The notes beneath the pieces are model-generated. The model did no database searches. It was not told the DNA's origin and saw nothing but the letters and a program-made list of their open reading frames with translations. A stretch of 64,000 nucleotides of DNA. It comes from Geosiphon pyriformis (taxonomy: Eukaryota; Glomeromycota; Glomeromycetes; Archaeosporales; Geosiphonaceae). The stretch lies in the NCBI GenBank assembly GCA_016748015.1, contig JAAOMT010000608.1, positions 186,001-250,000 on the forward strand, read 5' to 3'. Made by a program: the position numbers and the translations under genes. How positions within the stretch are numbered: the first letter of the stretch is position 1; each line of letters begins with the position of its first letter. Below are positions 24,762 through 35,170 of the stretch, in pieces.

Positions 24762-26006
24762 CAAAAATGATCGAGAGGTCCTAATATCTCGTTCTACTAT
24801 TGAAACAACTTTTAAATATTCCATGCATAAAAATGCTATCCCACGCAAAAATATAAAAGAGATGGCTCAATTTGCAAATTTACCCTATTGCTTACCGACG
24901 ATGAATAATGTTGATCAGTTTGTAAATGTGCCAGATGTGATAGGTATTTTTACATATCTCTAATTTGTTGAAACTATTTTAAAGTTTGAAGAATTCTACC
25001 ATTTTAGCTTTATTCATCTTTATATTAGTCGACTTTCTGATGAAAAAAGTAAGTCCATTTCCTCCAATTGAAAATCGGGAAATTATTGTATATTTCCGTG
25101 GAAAAGAATTATCGTTGAACGAATGGAAACAGAGAGAAGTAAACTGGGCTGTATTCCAATTTCCAAATGTTTCTTCAATACCATCAAAAAATCCTTTAGT
25201 TGATAAAGTATGGTATGAACATGCTCAAAAAATGATAAACGAGGGACAGCTTTTTAAAAAAATCGCAAGGCTTGTGGTGTTGGCTCGAGAAAAACAAGTT
25301 GAAAATCATATTCAGATCCTAAAGGTGAAATTTACAGGACATGGAATAGGGGGCGGTAAGCTTATCAAAATTCCAAATTTTTTCGTAGATGCATCTATGG
25401 ATTTAAGATTCTCTATTTTAAATTAATTTTATTTATTCTCAATATAGCGTATGCCGTTTTAGCAGGGTGTCTTTATGAACTTGAAGCACTAAAGGATAGT
25501 TTAAGTGATAATCGTGATAGAATGAAGCTATTCAGTGACCAAATAGAAATTTATTCATTTGGGCAACCTAGAATAGGGAACAAAAATTTTGCAAAACTTG
25601 TTAATGAAAAATGTAGTATCGTTCGAGTTACCCACACCAATGATTACGTTCCACAATTTCCAGTTGCAAAAGAAGGCGAACAATATGTTCATTCAAATGT
25701 TGAGCATTGGATTGCTTCTCGCGAATGTGATTGTCCTAATCCAGATGAATATAAACCGATTTACCGATGTGAGGTATTTGGCGACCCTGGTGAAAATCCG
25801 GTAAAAGTTAAAGAAGTTTTCTAATGATTTGAAATTCAGATCCACTTGTTCAATTTTTAAAAATTATTACCGATTTATATCCTATCTAGAATTGTAACAG
25901 CGGTCAGTTATATAAAGAAGCTGAGAGTTATTTGGCCCACAAAGGCCCTTATCTTGGTATTACAATAGGGGATTGTAAAACGGGAATGGAAGGAATGCAA
26001 AGATAA
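24462..26006 (+). CDS. Lipase class 3-like protein L3, Ser-to-Gly pseudo-lipase
   Basis: Five exons: 24462-24624, 24704-24943, 25029-25355, 25448-25800 and 25890-26006; 399 aa. I chose the ATG right of the gap because only that copy joins exon 2. The plan is the same as L2: membrane anchor at residues 14-36, MAQFANLPYC, VYFRGKE, elbow GHGIGG with Gly for Ser, FGQPRIGN, NDYVPQFP, CDC, and HKGPYLG with His. Compared with L2, exon 3 has a six-residue insertion (NVSSIP region) and a rewritten stretch before QILKVKFTG. The protein stops right after GMQR, where an AT dinucleotide tract has replaced the L2 tail. The upstream region is duplicated across the gap. Confidence 0.88.
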
Positions 26007-26189
26007 TATATATATATACTTGTAAAATTATAAAAGCTAGCAAAAAAAGATAAAATTTTGTCAAAGAATTTAAACCTAAGAAGATATAATGCTTGGTAAG
26101 ATAATTTGTGAGTATCAATATTTACTTTTTAATTCACTCAGACAATTTAAGTTGTGAAATTATTTAGAACTAATTGTGTACGAAAACAC

Positions 26190-26780
26190 TTCTTTTGATG
26201 CTAAATTTTCCTTATAATAAAAAATACATATTTTATGTCTATCTAGAAATTAATTATTTTCATCTTCATAAATAAAACTTTTAATTTTGAATGAACCTTA
26301 TTGTAATACTATATCCTTTATAGCTAATATTACACCACGATGTTAAAAAATATAAAGTGTGAAATAAAGTATTTCTCTCAAAGTCACTTTTGCTCCATAA
26401 AGTGCTGTGTTCTCTTCAAAAAACCACTTTAAAAGTTCTCTGTGATTTATATTTTTGATCAAAACACGAACTTTTTCATGAAAATGAAATAGATGCCTAT
26501 TTCTTTGAATTGAAAAAAAACCTTAAAACTCCATACATATTAATAATTAGTTTTCTAAATATTCAAAAAATGCTACGATCTGATTATAATAACACTTAAA
26601 GATATATCTTATACTATGCTATTGTATAATATGCTAAATCAAGAGTTGAACCACTACAATGGCTATGGTGCTTCAAAAATCGCAGTTCTGCTTTACAAGC
26701 AGCAGTTATTGCTAAAATTTGCAAAACAGCCTGAAAAGCATTTGTTATAACCATGAAATTATTTGTCTCCTTCATTATTT
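26190..26780 (+). repeat. Dispersed repeat, copy B
   Basis: Same-orientation, diverged copy of 8640-9110. It starts just outside the right arm of the inverted repeat and is about 120 bp longer than copy A through insertions around 26510-26660. Confidence 0.65.
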
Positions 26781-27899
26781 CACAAAGCTTGAAAAGTTTT
26801 TCTTTTTATAAATCATTGAATGGTACTATTTGAGTTTAACACTATTATATTCACCCGATTTTTTCAAAATATCAAAAATTTTGTTCAAACTATTTACATG
26901 TTAGCAAACTTCCTGATACTATATATTTTTCTCTAATGTATAAATTACTCAGAATATTTAATTATATTTTTGTATTGTACAAATCAGAACATTAATGAGA
27001 TAAAAATAATGTACAATTTGAATAAGTAAGAATTGAATAATTAAGACTAAATGTAAAACAATAATGTATATTAACTTAATAATAAAAATTAAAAATAATT
27101 TCATACTAATTTTTGGCTCAAATCTCAATTAGTAATAGGCTGAAGCCAAGTAATTTATATTTTGACACTTATAATAGCACATGTGTTGTACTATATCTGA
27201 TTTTTTTCAAATCTCTAGTTTTAGCACCTGTAATTTTAAAACCTTTATGATTCATAAAAGTTAAAATTTCATATTTTTCATAACAATAAAAGTCTGAAAA
27301 GTAAAAAATAAAACACCGACTAACATTTTTTTAAAAGAAAAAATTTAATGTTATCTTTACATATAAAAATTGACTAATAAATTAGAACTACATTAGTAAA
27401 TTCTAAGTTTTTGAAATAAATAGTGGCATATTACCATATAATCAATCAGTTTCGAATAAATGAATTTTTATCTATTTAAAAAACATATTATTTATTAGAA
27501 TTGTCAATAATATAGGAAATCTTGAAATTTTAATCAAGAATTTTGCGAGTATGACAAAAAACAATATAATTATTGGTTTAAATACTGTGTTTGCATATAT
27601 TAAACATAAAGAATGTGAAAAGACTGAAAAATTCCTAGTTTTAAAGATAAACTACTTCAAAAAAAGATCAATGAATTAATTCTTGAATTTAAATAATCTA
27701 TAATATTTAATATAGTTAATTTATTATTTTAAAATTTTTTGTTTAATTATTTTTAATTATTTTATTTCCTTTTATAAAAGTTTTTTTTGAAATTAAAAAC
27801 TAAGTTGAGAATTTATTACATATAATTTTTATTATATAAAACAACGGTAAATTTAATAACTACATCAATTTTAATTGTTGTATTTATTACACTGTACTC
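26781..27899. other. Intergenic, nothing recognised
   Basis: AT-rich DNA without supported genes or RNAs. Confidence 0.5.
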
Positions 27900-27929
27900 T
27901 TGTTGGATCTTTAAATTTCTAGTTTCCCC

Positions 27930-29180
27930 ATACAAAATTTTGAAACTTCGATAGACTCTTTGTATAATTTAAAAATATCTCTTCAACTTCATCTATTAAA
28001 CCCCACTTCACCTCTCGACTGGTTTGAGAAATCAAATCAAAAAAAAATATTAAAATTTTTAGTTATGACGAATTTCATAGCATTCAGAGCGGTCTTTAGT
28101 GCCGAATTGAGAAGAGTTGGTAACGATATTCAATTTGTATTGAGATGTTTAAACTAGTTCTCAGATAGTGATGTATTTAGAATGAAAGAATTTATTAAAG
28201 AAGTATGTATTCCGTCTAGATTAACACTTTCAAAACTTAATAGCTAAACCTAGAATAGGTGATCAAAATAAAACATATGTTCATTTTTGAATATGCAAAC
28301 GAAGGAACTTTAATTTAATATTTGTAATCGAACCTTTTTTTCATAAATAGTACTGAAAAATTGCGACTTGCAAGTAAACTGATTAGCAGGATTACCTATC
28401 TTCATGCAGAGAATATTATTTCTAGCGATCTTGTGAGTGAAATCTGAACTTCAATGAAAATTTATTTATTTAATATTTAATTTGAAATATTCATTTATCT
28501 TTTTTATTTTGTATTCCCAAAAAGAAGTCTTCAAATGATTTGATTCAAAATAATTCGATAAAAATTTCGGATCTTGGATTTTCCAAAAAACATAAAAGTA
28601 ATATCTAGTTCATTACTAACTATTTTATGTTGAGCTTCAGTGCGTACTAGATAATAAATAAAAATCTGATATATATGCACTCGGGGTACTTTTATGGGAG
28701 TTATCAAGTGAACATCCTCCATTTTTGAATATAGGGTTTATAGTAAATGGAGTCGAGAAACGCCAATTCGAAATGCTCTAACAAATTATGTTAAACTTTA
28801 CACTGAATGTCAGCATAATTCACCCCAAGTTTGTCAATCTATAGTTCAAGCTCTTAACTGCCTTGGGGAAATTAAATGGACATTCAGTTGTCCTTTTCAA
28901 AGAAAAATAGATGGGAACAATGAAAAATGGAGAAAAAGCATTTGAATTCTACATGAAAGCAACAGAGGCGGGAAATATAAATGAACAATATAATCTTGGA
29001 CTTTGTTAATTGAAATAAATGAGGAACAACGAAAAATGTTGAAAAAGCATTGGAACTCTATTCAAATGCAGCGGAAATGAAAAATTTAAATGCACAGAAT
29101 ATCTTAGGTGGCTTTATGAAAATGAATCGAAACCAAGAAAAACTTCAAGAATTGTTTGAAATTCTTTCACATTAATAGTA
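27930..29180 (+). pseudogene. Broken TKL-type protein kinase with Sel1 repeats
   Basis: Pieces of one kinase gene appear in order on the plus strand but in different frames. They are: an N-lobe-like stretch (AVFSAELRR ... VLRCLN, about 28086-28156), MKEFIKE for the alpha-C side, FEYANEGTL for the hinge, LRLASKLISRITYLH and ENIISSDL for the catalytic loop, ISDLGFSK for the DFG region, and LWELSSEHPPF and TECQHNSPQVCQSI for the C-lobe. Sel1-like repeat pieces follow (GEKAFEFYMKATEAGN, VEKALELYSNAAEMKN). The HRD motif is degraded, and frames shift at several points with in-frame stops. This domain pair is expanded in Glomeromycotina, which supports the host guess. It is a fossil and not a working kinase. 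Confidence 0.75.
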
Positions 29181-31248
29181 TAACCTTTGGTCTTTTTTAA
29201 GAAAGAGATATTACTTTTATGTAGAATATTTTTGAGACCTTTAATTTATTACAGAAATTCAATTAAAAGCTCTAAAATTTGAATAAAGAATGAAGACTTG
29301 TTTTTTTTTTTTAAGAATCTTTTAAATATACTCAGTTTTAAGGTTTTCTTTTCAATTTTTTAAATTTATTATATTAAAATTAAATTAAATTTTTGAATTT
29401 TTTGAAAATTACATTTTTTTATTCTCAGAGTATCACAAATCTTGCAAAAACATTTTTGAATCATCTAAATATATTTAAGATTTGTCAGTTTATTACTAAT
29501 TGCTCATTAAAAATTAACTTGAAATTTATTTAAGCCTTAGTATTTACAATAATTTTTTACTTTCTTTAAAAATATTCACAAGTTAATTGACATGAAACAT
29601 GATATATTAAAGAATTGACTTGAACTCTCAGAGGAATATTTTTATCATGATAATAATTAAATTTGATTTTAAAACTATTAATTTTTAATTAAATATATTT
29701 ACACTTTATAATAATCATTCCCATTTTTTAATATTTAACTGAGTTGATTATCATTATGAAATATCATAATGAAATACTTATCACAATATTAGTAAAATTA
29801 TAATTTTCAAAGCCTCAAAACTATAAGCGATATTAATTTAGCCATTATAAGATTTAATATTGCTTGGAGGGTTATAGTGTTTCATACAGAGTATTGCAGC
29901 AATTGGAATGAAAATTCTTAAATTGTGAAATTTATTGCTTTATTTGTTGGGAAAGCTTTCATAAATAGAAGTTTCCTTAGCAACAAAATTTTACATTATC
30001 CTTTATCAGAATTTTTTTAAATATATATATATATATATATGACTATATGTTATGATAATAATACAAATAATGGAATTGGCTATCTTTACTTATTAGTCAT
30101 GTATTATAAAAAAAAGTTTTTTCCCTTGATTATAGAAATATTTAATATATATATCAATATTTTTACTTTTACTAATTAATATTCTATCGGAAAGGGTTAT
30201 TGCTAATTGATATTTAAATCGATCTTTTTGATTCAAAGAAATCACCAGTTTTTGATTTATAAAAATTAATTATTTTTTAAACCTTCAATTGTTTGCATCG
30301 ATTAACCGTTTCAAAATAATACTCTAGGGTCTATCAATTGGAAATCGTACTTTCTAAAAAATAACACTAAGATAATCTTTAATGATATCGGGGTTTTTTC
30401 TAGTGTCGTGTGCTTAGATATTTTCCATGATTATTTGTGTAAAACATTTGAATCGTAATACTTTTTTTATTATTCTTTCGGTGTTAATTATTTTGTCGAG
30501 GGATCATTAGAAGAATAATAATCGACATCATGAGGAGATTAGTGATCAATAAAGACGTCAGAAGGTCATGTTCTCGATCTCTCTTCTCCTCTCTTCAACA
30601 ATTTGTAATTCAATTGTTTATCCTTTACTAAAACTTTTCACGTGAATTGTATAAACCGGCGAAGTAACTGACAATAGGGAAGGTTGGTAAACATAATAGC
30701 CAGTTGATGTAATACTAGATTTTTTGGTCTGATATTGAAGTTCCTGACTTCTTTTTTATTTTTGCAGATCTTTAGAACTGAAGCCAGGCTACCTGCTCTG
30801 ATGCGGACCGTGTACCCTTCTCGCAGTTTAAATTATTTAGGAACATTTTTTTTGTGAAATCCGAGATATTAAAATAAAAAGAATTGGGTAAAAATGTGTA
30901 TGAAACCAAAAAAAAATTATTTTATTTATAGTTAGTGAAGTCTTAAAACATTTATAATTATCTTTAGTTTCTTTCGTTCGTTAACTGATTCGGTCATAAT
31001 TAACTGAACGCGATAAAAATTTATTTAAATAGCGAAAAATAAAAATTACATTAAAATGTATTTTATTTACTTTTAGCAATCTATATTTCTTCAATAACGA
31101 GATATTCAAATCTCGCAATTGTTTTTTTTCGTTTTCAGTTTCTTCTTTGAGCAATTGTAGATCATCAATTAACAGTCATTATAAAAAAATTCATAAAATT
31201 CAATCACAACTGTTCTTAATGGCCTAATTTTGGCCGTCAGTAATAAAA
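29181..31248. other. Intergenic with a less AT-rich patch
   Basis: No gene supported. A (TA)n tract lies at about 30019-30040. The part from about 30480 to 30840 is clearly less AT-rich than its surroundings but shows no ORF or RNA I can identify. Confidence 0.4.
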
Positions 31249-32673
31249 TTATCGATATGTTCGTAGAGGATTATTTGAAATGATAGTTTCAGAAAACCCC
31301 GTCATCCCTTCCTGACAATTCCTAAAAATAATACCAAAATAAGGACCTCTATGTACCTTAGGGTTGTCATAATTCAATTTCCCCGCGTTGCATTCCTGTT
31401 AAATCACATAAAAATCTTGTTTAGCGTGTAATATACGATATTCAAATTCATTAAATAGATCAAGCAATTACTTACTGGATTTTCATAGTAAACCTTACTT
31501 CCTTGTACAAATCCTTCACATCTATATACTTCCAGGGTTTCTGCAAAATTTTTATCTGTACAATCACAATTTAGATTTATCCAGTATTCAGTATCATGAT
31601 GGATGAAAGACCTTTGTCTTGGCATATAGTGGGAATTATAATCATTTGTGTGCGTCACTCTATAAACCTTAAGCTCTTTTTGTGAGTTCACAAAATTAGC
31701 GAAGGTTTTCAGTCCAGTACGTGGTTGTCCGTAAGTGATGACTTTTAAAAAATATTTTGAAAGGTCTACACCTTTTCTTTTATAAATTTCTAAAATTCCT
31801 AAAGCGGCTAGAATAGCGTAGGCTATAAAAAAAAGTGAAATCGATTAAAAAACTTGGAGTTTTTTGTCGTCTAAACTTCAAATTGACACCTACAGCCACC
31901 AATGCCATGCCCAGTAAAACTTATATTCACTTCTTCGTTTTTGTCGTTACGAAAATAGGATATTTTCTTAAAAAGAGGAAGTATTATTTTTTTTACATTA
32001 TTTCCCCATTCTTCATCAATTGAAATGTATGTAGAACTTGAATCGGGTCTGTAAGTAGAAACAATTGTTTTTCTTTTTTCCCAGGCTTCTTGGCTCAATT
32101 CTTCAGTAGAGCCAAAAAACGCAACAAGCTCTCTGGTTTCAGAATCCATTACAACATCAACTATAATAAATAAAAATAATTAGAAAAATATTAGTTTAAA
32201 AAATTCGTAATGAGGGTCATGGACTTGCCTTTTACACCGGGAAAATCTTCACTACCAATATTTTCATCTTTACAATGAGCCCAATTGGCATAACGGGCCA
32301 TTTTTGCGAGAAATTCTAGTGTTGTAACATCTGTGACCAACATCTTTCCCTGGCTTTCCGTATTTCTTTTAGTAAGAGCCACGTTCTGTGCTTTATCCAT
32401 TTGATCTATTGGATCCATGAAATTCGGTTTTGAAAGGTTCAAATGCCATGATTGTGAATTTACTTGATAAGAATTCAATATCTTAAAATCCCCGAAAATT
32501 TGGATTGAATACTTTAAGATCAAATATAAAATGAGCATTGAAAGTGCACAAAAATTGATCTGTCTATGACGTTGAGTTTTGATTTTTAACAATACAGGTC
32601 TAATGATATCCATCAACTTGAGAGATTTTCTCGTAAGAGGTATCATATTATTTTTTTCAACGCGGGCTTGCAT
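31249..32673 (-). CDS. Lipase class 3-like protein L4, Ser-to-Gly pseudo-lipase
   Basis: Four exons: 32673-32229, 32160-31894, 31822-31476 and 31395-31249; 401 aa. A membrane segment at residues 40-60 (INFCALSMLILYLIL) follows a basic N-terminus, as in other anchored members. Motifs: MARYANWAHC, LVAFFG, elbow GHGIGG followed by Ser from the split codon, YGQPRTG, NDYNSHYMP in the Asp segment, a CDC...YRC block and HRGPYFG. The catalytic Ser position is Gly. The Asp loop is altered: the usual D-x-V-P is D-Y-N-S. The first intron uses a GC donor (AAAG|GCAAGT), which keeps the family phase; a GT reading at that place would break it. Confidence 0.87.
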
Positions 32674-35170
32674 AATGAGATGATGAGAACAACAAAATTA
32701 TTGATGAAAATTTCCTGGAATCTAAAGGAATGAACTTCAACCTAGGCTCTACTAATAAAAAAATAATTTCCCACGCAATGAAAGTCAGGTGGAGATCATC
32801 GAAAACATTGACCTTTAATTCGAATGAGAATCATGAAAGGTATACAGTTCTCTTTAGAAATTACAGTATGAAATTTCGTCTTCATTTACTCATACAAAAG
32901 AAAACAGACAGACAATAACAATCGAATAATAAAAGAAATTAACAAACTAAAAGGATTTCATCTTCTTATTAATATATACATAAGCACAATATCTAAACCA
33001 ACAATTGCATAGTTTAAATACTCTCAATTTCTACTTTTTTAAAATCAAAAGTTTTATTTTTTCAACTAAAAAAGATAAAATTTTTATGAACAAATTTTTT
33101 ATTGGCATTAGAAAAGTTTAATCTAAATAAAAATTTAGTTTACCTTTGTAAAAAATTAAGACATAATGTTATACTATTTAATAGTTATAAAATATATTTA
33201 TAATTTAAAAACTATAAAAAATAAAATAAAATATTATTTTTTAATTAAAACTTTTGATTAAAAATGGAATAATTTAATATTAATATTACTTATTTAGTGC
33301 CAAATTTTAGAGTACCAATTTTTATATTTAAATAAAAAGTGTAATTAGAACAATACATTTCAAATTTTAAAAAATTGTAATTGAATATTTTAAAGCAATT
33401 TAAAATCAATAAAATAAGTAGATTTCAAAAAAAACTGGAAAAATAATATATTTTTTTTTAGTTTGTTTTTGTTGTAAAAATACTAGCTAAATTTCTTAAA
33501 ATTATAATAATTTGGTTTTACTATTACCAATTTTCAAAATAAAAATCTTTAAAATAATAAAAACCACAATTACATTGATTTTTTAGAAAAAAATTTATAA
33601 ACACATTATTTTATATTACTTTTGAACAATTAATAAATTGTTCTGCAATTTTACAAAAGCTTTTGATTCCCAAAGAAATTATTTCAAAAAATAATAATTA
33701 TTTTGATATAGCTGGATATACAAATAACAGTAATATTATTTTATTATTTAAAAATTTTAAAATTTAACCCTCAAAATATAAAAAACAATTGATTATAATT
33801 AAGTATTGCTATAAAAATATTTTTTTAAACGCGAAAAAATTGTTAAATTAGTTTTTATAACTTTTATCAACAATAAAAAGCTTTTTGAACAATATGTAAA
33901 CTAAAAAAATAAATCAAGTTAATTAAAAAACCTATTTGTTAATTTATTATAATATATTATAACAGATATTTGCTAACAGCTTGAAAAAAAGCTTAATAAA
34001 ATTATAGCAACATAATTTTGATGGCAAATATCAAATTTTTTATTTCTTTAATAATAAATATAAAAACTTATTTATTTATTTATTACAAAATTTAAAACTG
34101 ATTAGTTTATTTATCTATTTTAAGATTTAATTTTTCTATTGCCACAATATTAAAAAAAAAATAAAACAAATAGAAAAAAAATTAGATATATATTTTATGA
34201 GTTAAGATAAAAAGCCAACAAAAAGAATTTTAACAAAAGTTTTAAAGCCTAGCTGTCATAATTTTATGTTTCAATTGGCATTTTGAAATTTAATGACAAA
34301 TATCAATTATTTTCAACAGTTTTTTATTCAATTAATTATAAATTAAAAATATAATCTAATTTTATGACTAAATATTTGAATAAAATCAGATAAGTTTAAA
34401 GTTAATAACTAATAATTATTTAAAAATAAGATGGTTAAATATTTAACATTAATGGTTAATACACAATTGATATAAATAAATTTAACTACTCTAATTAATT
34501 AGTATATAATCATTAACTGTAACAATATTATTTTTATTTTTATTAAATATACATATTATTAAATTCTTACATTGTTTTTCTAATACTTTATTTTTTTAAA
34601 ATGGTTTAAAACTGTTAAAATAAATCTTTACAAATGTTTAAAATAACTTTTAAAAATAACAAAATAATTAAGATAAGATTTTTTGCCAGTATGTTTAAAA
34701 GATGACTTTATTACATTATGAGCTTTAATATCATTTTATTACTTTTGGCATTTTTCTCAATAAGGTGTTATTAGGTCCTTTTATTTATTTAAAATTGATT
34801 ATCAACGTTATTATTAAATGAATTTGGTTTTAAAATTATTATCAGAATTTTTCAAACTTCAAGAAAAATCCTTTTTTTTCAGCTTAAATTTCATTTGGTC
34901 TCATGCTTTATGCTGAAAAGATATTTATTCTTGGGTTAAGGCCTTTGCTGACTAATGTTTTTAAAATTAATGTTCAACTTTTGCCTATCATAGAAATAAT
35001 TCAGAATTGAAAGATCTCAATTCAAGTGAAAAGGATTGAACATGAATATGGTAATTTCATGATGCTTATTAATGGTATAACATCAGTTGAGGTTAAATAA
35101 AAATGTAATAGTGAAACTTAATTACAAACTTATAAAAATAAATTTAAAAAAAATCTAAAATATTTATCAT
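32674..35170. other. Intergenic, AT-rich island
   Basis: The part from 33.0 to 34.9 kb is an extreme AT-rich island like the inverted-repeat core. No gene or RNA supported. Confidence 0.55.

Larger units (their letters stand above)
22440..26164. repeat. Large inverted repeat, right arm
   Basis: Reverse-complement match to 15689-19041. It appears about 370 bp longer than the left arm, nearly all of which is explained by the 324-bp duplicated flank plus the 20-N gap at 24094-24761. It carries lipase-like gene L3. Confidence 0.85.

Noticed and set aside
30480-30840. Less AT-rich patch, considered as an RNA gene
   Set aside because: No tRNA-like or rRNA-like structure or conserved boxes could be recognised by eye.
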